From: Ornithodoros turicata
Taxonomy: Eukaryota > Arthropoda > Arachnida > Ixodida > Argasidae
Length of the DNA stretch: 64,000 nucleotides
Assembly: GCF_037126465.1 (NCBI RefSeq)
Contig: NC_088204.1
Coordinates: 63,425,807 to 63,489,806, forward strand
Direction: 5' to 3'
In this document: in pieces, positions 1 through 11,190 of the stretch
Position numbering within the stretch: position 1 is the stretch's first letter
Layout of the letters: every line of letters starts with the position of its first letter
Notes under the pieces: generated by a model
Databases searched by the model: none
What the model saw: the letters and a program-made list of their open reading frames with translations, nothing else
Told to the model about the DNA's origin: nothing
Made by a program: the position numbers and the translations under genes

Positions 1-616
1 CGAAACCGTAATTGCACGAAAAATGAATAGAGGTGTTCAAAATGTCTGGTCTGTAAAAGAGGCTATCTCGACTTACCTTAGTAGCGTTCGAAGGGTTATG
101 ATGTGTCGCGATGTTTGCATCGTTTTTATAGGACACGTATCCTAAATCGGGACTCTTATCGCCGGGTTCCGGTCTTGGCTTGTACAATGCTATCAGGCTG
201 CATGAGAGTGCAGGGATGACGCAGTAGTGGATTCAAGAAAAAAATAAAAAATAAAAATTCAGTACCAGTGAGGGGCTGAGCCGGATACCAGTACAATAGA
301 AATCGGTGTCTTGAGTCGCTCATCAGCCATGTTCCTTTCAAACGCTTCTATTTCAGTCGACCGAAGGCATTGTGAATGGACGCGTGATAGTTTTGACCGG
401 ACGTATAGGCTACCGTACCCCGCCATCTTGATAAGTTCTTTCCGAGAAAAGTGTCTGGCATTGCTTGTACGGGGATGTCGTCAGAATGTGAAGGATGGCA
501 ACAGTAAAACGTAGGGACTTCACAGTGATAGGCGCCATTATAATCATATATGCAATATAGTCACATATATGTAGTATATTTTTATTGTGAGCAAAATTTT
601 TAAATTGACTTGCTAC
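1..616. repeat. Segmental duplication, third copy (cut by window edge)
   Basis: Base 1 onward matches the sequence starting at 16321 and at 28099 with few substitutions, in the same orientation. In those other copies this stretch lies upstream of the secreted-protein gene and before the LINE. The gene copy expected for this unit would lie to the left of the window. Translations here are broken or low in complexity and I see no gene. Confidence 0.85.
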
Positions 617-618
617 TA

Positions 619-1832
619 CGAGGGGTGTTCAAGTCAGACCCTGTCTTTTCAATCATTTGCGAGTTCTTGAATTTGCAGTAGCAGAGGAATTCTGATTCCA
701 TATGTCCTCGTAGCGAAGGAAGAGAAGAGGCAATAAGATGCCTTCTGTATACGTGGCTTCAGGTCCCAAGCAGCCTTTTGTGGATTGTACGCTCCAATAT
801 GTTGCCAACGCATGAGGTTAGAGCAATGGGACCGTAGGAGGACAGTTGGCATGGTAGTCTCCCCTGCTTTAGGACAGGTATCACTCTAGCGTGTTTCCAA
901 TCAGATGGTATGCATCCAGAGGTCCACACTTTGTTAAATAGTTGAATGAGAGCATCGAGCTGGTCATCACCTAGGTTCTTGAGGGCCTGATTAGAGACCC
1001 CGTCTGGGCCAGCCGCGCTGCGCCGTTTTAAGCCTTGGATGGCGGACTTCAGTTAGGGCATTGTGAGGTCATCGTCCGCTGTGGAATTATGGGCTACAGA
1101 GTGTCTAGGAAAATGGTGTTGGTCACTGCAACTAGCTACACGAGGTAGATCAATGGCATAGAGTCTTCGGCTCTGTCCTTGGGCTCCTGGTTAGACGCTA
1201 CCGATAACGTGATGAGTGGGTTCACAGGTTCGGGGAGGCCTTCAATAGCTCTCAGGGTATCCCAAGCCTTCGTTGTCGGAGTCCGGACATTGAGGTGCTC
1301 GCTGAACCGTCTCCATAGTCTCCATTGAGTCCGGCTTAGCTTCAAGGTATAACTTTTGTGAGCAGCGGAGACACGCCTGTTAGCAACCCATTCCACCTGA
1401 AGACCAGTTCTCAGGACCCGTCGCTGGGCTCGACACCGCGCTGCACGGAGGTTCAGGTTTCGGAGGCAGGGGCAGGCATACTGGCAGGGTAGGATACTGC
1501 TTTTGAGCTGTTCGCCAAGGATGTCTTTACACAGTCGAGCAAGGTATGTGCGGTAGTGGCGACCAGTCCCTCCCTGAATTTTACCCAGTTCGTGATATTT
1601 TTCATTTTCCTGATACCGTTACTTCGACACAGAGACGAAAGCAGAATAGGGAAATGATCTGAACCCCATGTGTCAGGCCCGGCTTCCCACTTTAGGGTGA
1701 TATCGAGAGAAACCAGGGTCAAATCGATGGCATTTAAGTAGTGCGGCGGAAGCATGTAAGTGGGAGAGCCTGTGTTCAGCACCACGAGTTAGCTTTTCAG
1801 AGGTTATAACTTATTAGCTATGGAATTACCTC
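619..1832 (-). mobile_element. I/Jockey-group LINE fragment, copy C
   Basis: This piece aligns with the LINE at 28715-29930 and with the interrupted copy at 16939-20750. On the minus strand it encodes, in broken frames, the end of the AP endonuclease (an SDHFPI-type motif near 1665), a linker and the start of a reverse transcriptase. Its low-coordinate edge is a mariner-like terminal motif beginning at 619 after a TA. Its high-coordinate edge at 1832 is abrupt, and the rest of the LINE is missing here. It is a dead copy. Confidence 0.75.
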
Positions 1833-2871
1833 GAAATCCAAAGAAATCCAAGACAGATGCATGAGTAAGCAGTCCGAGATACGTTATCTCAAAGAGGACG
1901 CACGGGCACACTCAGGGTGATACTAGTGCTGCCTGTGAAATATAATGTGGAGAGGGGAAGATATATAACCTTTTTTTCTTCTTGTTTGTGATTCTATTGG
2001 TTAAATTGTCATTTGTTTACCAACATGTGTGTGGATATTCCAGAGTCTGTTAATAAATCCATTAGCTGAGAGCTAGGAGTTGTGTCTCAGCTGTCTCATC
2101 CTGTCCTTGGCTGTGTTTCACTATGGCCATGTTTGCTATCCGCCACTTGCAGCCTTATTTCCTTATTTTTCTTTTCGTCCCCTTTTCTTTCCTTCCCCTT
2201 CCCTTGCCTTTTTTGTTTGGAATAGCAAGCCGACCTTCGTCTGGCTGACCTTTCCTTTCTTTTTCTTAATAAACATATTTCCCCCCCCCCCCGCCACTTG
2301 CGGAGAAACTGGCGCCGTCTGGTAGACGCGGAACGAACTATAGGGATCCCTTCCTTCGAGAGTGTTCGGTTAGAACGCTCTTGAAATATTACAGTGGTTT
2401 CGTTTGTTTCTTGTCGTCTGTCTGACTGTTTCTTTGGGTGTTTGTCGGTCTGATCGAGAAGAGTGAGAATTTCTGTCCATGATCGAGGAGGACGGCATCC
2501 CGTTTCCGTTCTTGGAGTTCGGGTGGACAGTATTTTTTTGAGCATGCTCTCATCCCAGAAGTTCTCACAAAACGCATCCGCAGCCTGGGAACCTTGGGGA
2601 ATTATATCCCATACAAAAAGTGTATAAATGGGTGCTATGTCGTAGACAATATCAGGGAGCTGAAGATCCACCTAAGGAGGATCCAGTCGCTTAGTATCTT
2701 AGTCGCTCAAAAGTTTCTTCTGCTGTCGGAATGATTTATCGGAACAGACACCTACTTCCACGGAAGGTTTTATTTCTACTCTATTAAGCCCTGGTGTACT
2801 CCCATGTAAATTACTGTTTTCTGGTATGGGGAAAAACAGGCAAAACTGGCTTATGAGAATTACTTGTAGTT
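1833..2871. other. Unassigned DNA with a possible LTR end
   Basis: No gene is seen. There is a C tract at 2281-2292, preceded by an AATAAA-like stretch near 2268. A TGGCGCC motif at 2309-2315 resembles a retroelement primer-binding site, so 2000-2308 might be the tail of an LTR. I found no second LTR and no retroviral frame beside it. Minus-strand open frames at 2096-2671 are low in complexity and look spurious. Confidence 0.35.
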
Positions 2872-3645
2872 CAAAAAAAGTTCCTTCGCATTGTTGAGGG
2901 TCTGTCTTATCATCACACAACAGATGGGCTTTTTTTAAAACATAGTCTTATTCCTATACCCCCGTTGTATGACTACAAATTATCATTAGCCTATAGGGCC
3001 GCCATTCTAAATCATAATGTAGTATTTAACGATATTGCAAATTCGATTCCTGAAGCACCTCTCTATCCATCCCGGCATCATGAAAGATGGACTGTTCCAA
3101 GATGTAGACCAATTTATGGCGAGCAAATGCTAAAACATACTCTCCCGGCACTTTTAAATTCAACCACTCTAGAACTGTCACAATATTCCAAGCATACCAT
3201 TTTTAAATATTTTCTCGATCTCCAGGATAAGCTTTCATCACTATTTCAAATAGATATTTTTTCCCCGCTCCACTTAGTGATTATATAACCTGTGAGCTGT
3301 CTTAGAGTGTATTGTAGTTTCATCACTGATTACGAGTTGCCAAGTTGTATTTTTTTTTCTTCTCTGTTTTCTTCTATGCTGTTTTGACTTCTATTCTATT
3401 TTGGAGAGATGTCTATAGTGTATCATAGTTCATTATTGTTGTTGTCCTGTTTAGTAGTACTGTTGTTGTTAATTGTTGTTTATTTCTTTTTGTTATTATT
3501 ATTGAAGTGCATGTTACGTTGCAGCTGCTGTATGGGACCAGTGACCTCGTCAAGCCACGTGCAGTGGCTTTTTGTTGCTGGTTCCAGCCTCTTCTGTAGG
3601 CTAAAACAGAATATTAAATAAATAAAACAAATAAATAAATAGTAC
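2872..3645 (+). mobile_element. CR1/Jockey-like LINE, 3' end
   Basis: An open frame from about 2872 to 3285 encodes the region that follows the reverse transcriptase in CR1/L2/Jockey-like LINEs. It has a QKKFLRIV segment, a KHSLIPIPPLYDYKL segment and a YGEQxLKHTLPALLNS motif. A 3' untranslated region with a TTG-rich stretch follows, and it ends in an AAATA-type tail near 3618-3642. The element is 5'-truncated, as LINE copies usually are. The exact clade cannot be fixed from the C-terminus alone. Confidence 0.65.
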
Positions 3646-3689
3646 CTGCTCTGTGTCGTGTTAGGCGTCATTTATTAAGGGAATTTGGA

Positions 3690-4259
3690 AATTACTAAGT
3701 TAGCAGCATACATGAAATATCTGCTCAGCAATGTCCACCGTGCTGATGGGAAAGGCCCGATCAAGAATGTGAAATTCTTTCACACGTCGGATCACACGTT
3801 CGACATGCACTCTTGCACTGACAATTTCTCTTGTACTTTGAACACTGCTCTTGGATATTTGGGCTTCTCCTCTCACCCTAAATGGTGGATTGTACACTTC
3901 AATTCATTGGGGGAGACACGGAACATTGAAGCCCGTATGTACCATTCGCCAGCATCGCCAGCTTCGAGGCGATCTAACAACCCACTACTCTGCAATATGT
4001 CCACATCAGATACGGACCCACCCCAAATCCGGGAAACAAAGCTGGTGTAACCATCTGGGGTGCAACCAGATACTGCTTTATATGTGTTGTAATGTTTATA
4101 ATGTGAAAAACTTTGTCTGTGCAAATTTAGTGAGGATGGCCTCTGGATTCTGACTTCAGTCGCATCGAGTACTAATCTTGTGTTGGGAAGCTTGCGAAAA
4201 GCTTTGGGCAAATTCGTTTGTGTTTCCTGGACGGTTAGAAATGCTGTCATGTGTCGCAA
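3690..4259 (-). pseudogene. PIF/Harbinger-type (DDE_Tnp_4) transposase remnant
   Basis: The minus-strand frame at 4259-3873 carries the hallmark middle of DDE_Tnp_4 nucleases. It has a DATE-type acidic segment, an [12 protein letters not shown] segment, and a segment with [13 protein letters not shown] and SGLLD. A second frame at 3897-3700 holds the C-terminal part with an RVHVERVIRRVKEF motif, the usual end of this domain. The two parts are in different frames, so at least one frameshift separates them. The N-terminal third and the partner Myb-like gene are absent. In the family the enzyme cuts element DNA by a DDE mechanism; this copy cannot be active. Confidence 0.8.
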
Positions 4260-5313
4260 AATTTTCCTGTCTTTTCACTGCCCGAGCCCACGCTTCGCGT
4301 TTTCAGGATATAACATATCACACGGAAACATAAAAAAAAAACAAAAAAACAAAAAACAAAAAAAAAACGTAACTTCTTGTTCTGCACATAATAATTCGTA
4401 CATCCATAAGAGACACAGTTCACAGGCATGGCTTGCAGTAGCGGCGATATGGCGTCTGTTTTCCAGCCAGTTCGAAACCCGGCGGGAAGCACGAGGGAGA
4501 GGGCGCATGAGCCGTGTTTTTTTCGCAAGTGGCGGATTGCAAAAAAAAAAAAAAGAGAATAGACCATAGAAAAACACGAAAAGAGCGACCTTGAAAGCTG
4601 CCTGTTCTAGTGCTCACACGGAGGCAACACAATGAGGTAACATGTTCCATTCATTAACTGTACATACTGTACAAGTGTTTAAATTCGCGGGCTCAATAAT
4701 TCGCGAATTTGCGAGGACCCAGGATCAGGCAATTATTGGCAGTACCGCAGTGCGTCGCCCCCGCACGAGGCGTCTTTGGGACTTCCCACCTTGAACTAAC
4801 AAAAGGACAACAACCCTGGACAATAACCCATTTCATCCCTTTTAAGCCCTTCTGACTCCGAGTGCTACAATGTGGGGTCATTGCCGGGTTTCTGTGTCTC
4901 CCGTTATTCTTGTGTCCGCATCGACACAGTGAACCATCACGAAAGCTTCGTATTTTTCAACCCATTACCGCCATGTTCTTGCTCCGGTACTTGCAGCCAA
5001 CGTCGCCGCGTCTTCCTCCTTCAACCAGCCACCACGTGCATGGACTGCCTGACAGTGCCGTCCTCCATACAGAAGGCGACAAACAATTTTTTTCTTCTGC
5101 CAGTGAACATGTCTCTCGCGAAGTCGCTGATCGGTGGCGAAGTCGCTGATCGAAGTCGATCATGTAAATAAAGATATTTATTTACTTGCCAAACAAAACA
5201 CAAGTGTCGTCTTTCCTAGTGAGATATTCCCTGTTCACAAGACATAAAAGCTGCAAAGTTAAAGGGGCACAATGATGGTAGAGCCTAGCATTGTTTGTTA
5301 CCAGTTCACATAG
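4260..5313. other. Unassigned intergenic DNA
   Basis: I see no supported gene. The stretch contains A-rich runs at 4330-4367 and 4540-4553. There is a short direct repeat (gcgaagtcgctgatcg-like) at 5118-5155 and an AATAAAG signal near 5167. The 4860-5215 part could be the end of an old LTR, but no partner repeat is present. Confidence 0.3.
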
Positions 5314-6079
5314 CGGGTGTTTCAGTTAAATCCCCGGGCTAAATAATTCGCGAACGGGTGCACCAATCCACGAACTTTCTTTTTTACAAGTATCTATCCG
5401 ATACCACCTACAAGCTGCACACGGTGTGAATGAGTGGGAGGCGCTCATTATTAAAATAAAAATGCAAATGAGTTTCGTAAAAAAGCGTAACTTCTAAACC
5501 AGGGCGCTGTCTGCATTAAAATGGGTACTACCCCTTTTGGGACCTTCAGTGACACCTTTTAGAGAAAAATCTGCCACCGAAGCGGGTCATTTGTTGCAGT
5601 AATTAATTGATTTCGGTTTACGTATTTTTGTCGCGGCTGGTCGCGGCGAAGCTCTAAAGGACGCTCTTTCACTCCCTTATTCATCAATGAATTACGTCCT
5701 TACACCAATGAATTACACCAATGAAATACGCCCTTTTGCGCTTCGCCGCGACCATCCGCTACAGAAATCCGTAAACCGAAACCAATTAATTACTGCAACA
5801 AATGACCCGCTTCGGTGGCAGATTTTTCTCTAAAAGGTGTCCACTGAAGGTCCCAAAAGGGGTAGTACCCATTTTAATGCTGACAGCGCCTTGCTTTAGA
5901 AGTTACGCTTTTTTACGAAACACATTTGCATTTTTATTTTAATAATCAGCGCCTCCCACTCATTCACACGGTGTGCAGGTTGTAGGTGGTATCGGGCAGA
6001 TACTTGTAAAAAAGAAAGTTCATGGATTGGTGCACCCGTTCGCGAATTATTTAGCCCGGGGATTTAACTGAAACACCCG
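5314..6079. repeat. 766-bp fold-back (long inverted repeat) element
   Basis: The element begins CGGGTGTTTCAG and ends with the inverse CTGAAACACCCG. The inverted arms run about 330 bp inward on each side (roughly 5314-5640 and 5745-6079) with scattered mismatches. About 100 bp of loop lies between them. No open frame of note is inside. I see no convincing target duplication at the edges. It behaves like a non-autonomous fold-back DNA element. Confidence 0.85.
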
Positions 6080-6921
6080 GTATATTCACTGTCATTCGTG
6101 TTCACATGTATGACTAGGAAAGTACACCATGTCCATAATTTCGTATGCAGCCACACATATGGTTCATAAGATTAGATGATGCACTACATAATATATGTCC
6201 AAGAATATATAATTGTACCTCATGTGCGATGGTTATGCTAAAGCGTAACTTCCATGAAGACTCGCGTTTCAAGGGGCCCTGTAAGACTGGCCTTTGCGAA
6301 TCATTTGGTAATGTGTCTCTAACTGTAGAGGTAAGAGGCAATCAAGAATGCTGCAGACATGGTTGCATTGGTTAAAAATTGCTCATCATGTTCTACACGA
6401 TAAATATTAAATACAAAATGATGTGCACAATAATTCCTGCGAACGGAATTAATTCAGAGGCTGACCACTGATGTCACCCATCGTCACATAAATTGCCTCT
6501 ACCACTTTTACAGCCCACTGGCTGGGTTGTGAGTTGAAATAGCACTCTACAGAGGGATAAGGTGCACCCACTGATCTGATTTCTAGGACCTATGCTATGC
6601 CCTGACTCTACAGACCCCCGAAACAACATTTCTATTATTTGAGAAAATTTATTAGACGATTCATACTATAGAGCACACTACGAGTACTAATACTATTTAT
6701 TATTAATTACACACTACTACTACAATACAATACTATTAATATTAATACACTAATACACACTAATACACTAGTTGGAATGAGTTATAATGAACAAGATACA
6801 ATGTATATATGGTTGCATGACTATGGGACTGTACATATATGACTACACAACTGTGACTATGTACACATGACGACCATATTCGTCACTGTGGCTATGTACA
6901 TATGAGGTGGCCTTTATACAT
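6080..6921. other. Unassigned DNA, AT-rich simple repeats, LINE 3' flank
   Basis: No gene is supported. 6660-6780 is a degenerate (TAATAC)n-type AT-rich tract. 6800-6905 contains imperfect repeats of a tatgtacatatgac-like unit, directly 3' of the minus-strand LINE, and may be that LINE's 3' untranslated region or tail. Confidence 0.4.
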
Positions 6922-7140
6922 TTATGGAGGTGCACCAACGATGCTAACATACGCATCCTGAATGACAACGGAAGGGTGATCACGCCATCGACGCCGGAAG
7001 CCTTCCTCCCCCAGCGCGAAGAGGTCCTGCTGCATGATGGCGATTACGCTCTCAATTTCCGCACCAAACAGGGATGTTGCGCAGACGTTGTGCCACAGCC
7101 TTGCAGCGCGCTGCCCGCAGAACCTGTGCCCCGCAAGCCG
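6922..7140 (-). pseudogene. LINE ORF2 C-terminal end, split off by MITE
   Basis: After the TTAA at 7141-7144 the minus-strand reading of ORF2 resumes with a cysteine-, arginine- and alanine-rich segment. It then meets a stop at 7052-7054. From about 7050 a different frame is open to a TAA at 6922-6924 and carries a FALGEEGFRRRW segment, which is typical of the Tx1-type C-terminus. So the end of ORF2 is here with one small indel. The plus-strand open frame 6907-7155 over the same bases is its shadow. Confidence 0.65.
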
Positions 7141-7144
7141 TTAA
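7141..7144. repeat. TTAA target duplication (left)
   Basis: TTAA directly flanks the 16-bp terminal repeat of the MITE. The matching TTAA is at 7955-7958. TTAA duplication is the signature of piggyBac-type insertion. Confidence 0.85.
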
Positions 7145-7954
7145 AGGTACTGTAAAGCAGCACCGAGCAAATGTCATTTAGTGTGGCTATTCGATAGTCC
7201 AAGCCACCAGGACAAAAACTGTGCAAGTTTCATTCCAATCGACGGTGCAGTTCATTAGAAAATTACAATTAAAGATTACGGGCAACACTGTACTAGGTAT
7301 TCGAAATGAATCCGTACTTCTGACACATACGGCGGCAACCACATTGCATGCGTATAACACTGGGCCCGACATAAGAATCCACCATAAAATCCGCCCCTGC
7401 AATCCACACAACGATCCACATCTGAGGATAAACGGATAAGCGAACTGAAATGAAATGCTGAGCCGTTGAAAAAAATGTGTCAGACGTTCAAGAAGCCAGA
7501 CAGCGTCGGGACTTGTTTGTTCACAGAGAGAGTTTGTTCGTTCGAAAGAGGCCGCGAACAAAAGGAGCGCGCAGGCGCAGCAGAGAAGTAGGGAGAGCCC
7601 CCCTCGAACAGCGGCCAGCACTGGGTTAATTCGCAAAAACAGGGGGTAACAGGTTAAACTGTTAACAGGGGTTTCAGAATGCATAGGTAAACAGGAAAAC
7701 CAATAATATGGTTACTAAAATAACGAAGTTCTGATGTCATAGTGTGTAATACCAATTTTCAGTGTTGCCCGCTGTACAGGGGGTTGTTTGACACCAGGCG
7801 TCGCACCGCTCCACTACGCCGCATCTTTCATGGCAAATTAAAAATATTTATAGCGCGTTGTCGGTCGTATGGTTCCGCATATGTTTTTTAGAAGCAACAA
7901 AGTCTCTAGTCATATCACCGGCATATAATGCTTGTCTACTGCTTTACAGTACCT
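7145..7954. mobile_element. piggyBac-like MITE (810 bp, TTAA duplication)
   Basis: The termini are perfect 16-bp inverted repeats, AGGTACTGTAAAGCAG at the left and its complement at the right. Each is flanked by TTAA. The interior has no transposase frame. It sits inside LINE ORF2: LINE protein is readable on both sides and the MITE supplies the premature stop. It must have depended on a piggyBac transposase encoded elsewhere. Confidence 0.85.
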
Positions 7955-10136
7955 TTAAAAGTGCGCTAATCCGGTGGCAGGACTGTCGACGATGTAAGGG
8001 CACTGGGCATATGATGTTCGTATGCCGCCGAGCCAATTGCCAAAAAATTCTTGCAATCCGGCAGTCAGAAAGCACGTGGTAGTTCGTCTCGACACAATTG
8101 CAGTACGGGCAATTGTCCGTCGGGGTCAAGTTCCATGTCTGAAGGCGGTCCCGCTTGGGATGGATGCCCCATGCAAAGTTCCACACCACGTCACGCAAGG
8201 GAGCAGGGAGCCACGAACCTATGGCTGACGCCCATGGAACTGTTCTAACCTGCTGAAGGCGTCCAATCCAGTTTGCGCTGACCTGCACTTCGCTCCATAA
8301 AACTGCTTGGGACATTCGTGATGGGGCACTCACGGACACAGAGACAGACTCCAGTTTGCGATGATAAGCATGAACAGTAGCATGGAAACGCTGCGGAGAT
8401 CGCGCCGCTGGAAATGATGGATCATATGCCTCTGGCAAAAGGTCTCGCGCTAATGGACCCATCCAGTACTTTAGGAGCACTTGCGTTGGCGATGGCTCAC
8501 CACGAAGTATCCGCAGGACGGTGTTCAGGGCAATCCCTTTGCTCATCAGGCTTATGTCAGGTAGGGCCAGTCCACCCTGAGACAGAGGAAAACATAGCAG
8601 AGTACGAGCTAGTGGCCTACCTCGCCGCTTCCTCCAAAGGAAGGACAGAAGGGCAGTATGAGCAGGTATGACTACGGAATGAGGAGCAACTATAACGTGG
8701 CTCAGATGCCACAACCGGCCACAAAAGACACTCCGAGCCAGGTATGCACGCTCCAGATAGGACAGCGCGTATGCATCAGAAGCTTTACACCTGGAGCAGA
8801 GATCTTGCAGTGCAGTCGTCCAGTTTGAGGTCGTAGGACCGTGACGATCGAACACAACACCTAATATTTTAAGGGATGTAGCGCATGAGAAGGGCAGTAA
8901 CGAATAGGAAGCCCAATCTCCGAGAGGCATCAGCTTGGTCTTCCGATAGTTGAGTAACCCTCCCGAGATGACTGCATATGCATCATAGACGGGTAGGACC
9001 TCATCAACCGAACCAGCATCACGCAGTAGGACCGTAACGTCATCTGCGTATGCAGCCACCTTCCACGTTCCAGAGATTGGAAGCGGGATGCCGTGAATGT
9101 GCGCGTCTGTATCGATGGCCCATAGAAGAGGGTCAATAACCAGTGTAAACAAGGCGGGAGAAAGAGGGCAGCCCTGTCGGACACCTCTGGTTACGGTGAA
9201 CTCATCAGAGAAGCGGTGCAGCATGAAGATGCGGCTACGGTGGTGGTTGTACAGTCGTCTAATGACACCACAGATCCATGACGGAAACCCGTACGCCTGA
9301 AGCACAGCGAGCATGTACGCATGCTCGACACGATCAAAAGCTTTCGCCTGGTCGAGTGATAACAAGCAGCCCCGCGATGACACAGACGTAGCCGTAGCAT
9401 AACGCAGAATGTCGCGCAAACCAGAAAGAGTGTCAGCAATACTCCTAGCTGGGACACAGCATGTTTGTGAAGGATGTATGACGGATGGCAAGACACTCTG
9501 GATTCGCTTGGCCAATATCGCGGTCAGGAACTTATAGTCACAGTTCAGGAGAGTAATGGGCCGCCAATTTTCTGGGTCAGCATGGTCACCACTATTCTTG
9601 GGCAAAACAATTATGTGTCCAAAACCAAACGACTCTGGGAAGGACTCCCCGCTTAGGCTCGTCTGAAGAACGCCAAGAAAGAACCGTCTGAGAAGAGGCC
9701 AGAACGTAACGTAAAACTCGACCGGCAGGCCATCAGGGCCGGGACTTGTTCCAGAAGCTGCAGTGGTCACCGCGGTGTCGAGCTCCTCAATAGTCAACGG
9801 CAGCTCGAGAGAGACCCGGTCCACATCGGAAAGCGTCACCAGTCCATCAAGAAAGGAATCTGTACCGGCAACGTCCACTGGACAGCTTGTGTAGAGATTT
9901 CGAAAGAACTCCTCAAAGCCACGTATGACTTCATCCGGATCTTCTGCTAAGGATCCATCACGACGGCGTAAGGAGTGCGGAGGACACTGGCTGCTCTGGG
10001 AGTGGCGAGTACTTTGGAGATACTGCACTACGCCGGGCCCGGCAAGACCTTGCGCTCTGAGGTGAGCTCTTCGCGCGGCGCCTGGAGGCGACCGAAGGAG
10101 GAGACGATAGCGCTCACGAGGGGACTCCAGGTATTC
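7955..10136 (-). pseudogene. LINE ORF2, reverse transcriptase part (Tx1-like)
   Basis: This frame continues the endonuclease frame after a single TAG at 10139-10137. It holds the reverse transcriptase with a WRPITLLN segment (RT block 2), SLDQAKAFDRV (first catalytic Asp region), RGVRQGCPLSP (block 4) and a YADD catalytic box at 9050-9039. A thumb region follows, and then a zinc-finger-type CPYC...H...C motif near 8090. The frame ends artificially at the TTAA of the MITE. In its family this protein nicks target DNA and copies the LINE RNA at the nick in the nucleus. All visible catalytic motifs are present; only the amber, the MITE and a later indel break it. Confidence 0.85.
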
Positions 10137-11180
10137 CTACATTAGCGGAGTCAAATGAGCCCCCCTACGCACAATGTTAATTTTTGCAGAGAGCCGCTTC
10201 AGCTGCGCACTTCGGTCCCGAGCACGCTGTTGACCTAACGATTGGAAAAGGGTACGTGCCCAACCCTTGAAGGCCTCCCAAGCCGTTGGAGAAGGAACAG
10301 ACGTTGAGACGTACTCTGCTATCCTGGATCTGGCCTCCGCCACAACAGCATCATCGTGAAGCAGAGCTGTGTCCAACCTCCAGCGCACTGCCTGGCCAGT
10401 TTGAAAGGACGTCGTGTTTATAGACAGCAGAACCGCGCTGTGGTCGCTCACACGGATACCAAATTGATTTGGGGATATCACCTGGCAGTCCAGAATAAAT
10501 GGTCCGAAATGCGCGGGGACATAAAACCGGTCGAGGCGACTTGAGGAATCAGCACGGGACCAAGTTGCTGAGTATGCAGTACCATGTACAGACGTACAGA
10601 CATCCGCAAGGTTACAGCGCTCCAATAAACGACCTAGTTCGCGAGCACTCCACGTTGGCCGCCCTCGACCAGGCCCACGAACATCACGGTCAGAGTCCAG
10701 TACACAATTGAAGTCCCCGCCTAGTATTACGTCCGATGAAGGTGGGATGAAACTTGTGTGCAGGCTATCAAAGAAGGCGTTTGTTTCACCGGCGCGGGCT
10801 GGAGCGTAAATGTTCACAAGTGTAAGCTTCTTGGCACCAACGAAAAATTCAAACTTCAGTACCCGCCCATCAGTGTCATGTCGTGCGAGACTATGTGGCA
10901 GCAAGGCCCTGTTGAACACGACAACGCCAACCCCGCTTTGGTGGGCGGACCCAAAACTGAAAAATGCTTGGACATTGCACGCCTCCATGAAGCTTCGCAC
11001 GTCGGAGAAACAAGAAAAGTGGGTTTCTTGTAGCAGAAGCAGATCGCACCGCATGCGGCGCGCGAACTGTATCACCTCAACTTGCTTTGCCCGCGAACGA
11101 AGTCCCTGTACATTGAGCGTCAATATGCGTAGCACCATAAGAGAATGTAAGAAAAGCAGAAGAGTGACTCTGGCTTTCAT
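10137..11180 (-). pseudogene. LINE ORF2, AP endonuclease part
   Basis: A likely ATG at 11180-11178 (or a later in-frame one) opens ORF2 10 bases after the ORF1 stop. The protein starts with an LTLNVQGLR segment and continues with a LLLQETH box (metal-binding Glu). A GGDFNC box, an SRLDRFYV region and a VSDHSAV box (catalytic Asp-His) follow, which is the full motif order of exonuclease-endonuclease-phosphatase family LINE nucleases. It would nick genomic DNA to prime reverse transcription. The frame closes at a TAG at 10139-10137, and the same frame is open straight through to the RT, so the TAG is the only interruption. Confidence 0.85.
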
Positions 11181-11190
11181 TGTCAGGGTA

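Noticed and set aside
2000..2330. An LTR with a TGGCGCC primer-binding site
   Set aside because: No second LTR or retroviral frame is nearby, so the motif alone is too weak to call an element.
2096..2671. Minus-strand frame of 191 codons
   Set aside because: It is Lys/Arg/Glu-rich, spans a homopolymer and an LTR-like segment, has no motif, and other frames are equally open.
6907..7155. Plus-strand open frame of 82 codons before the MITE
   Set aside because: It overlaps the minus-strand continuation of LINE ORF2, which has family-like segments. The plus frame has none.
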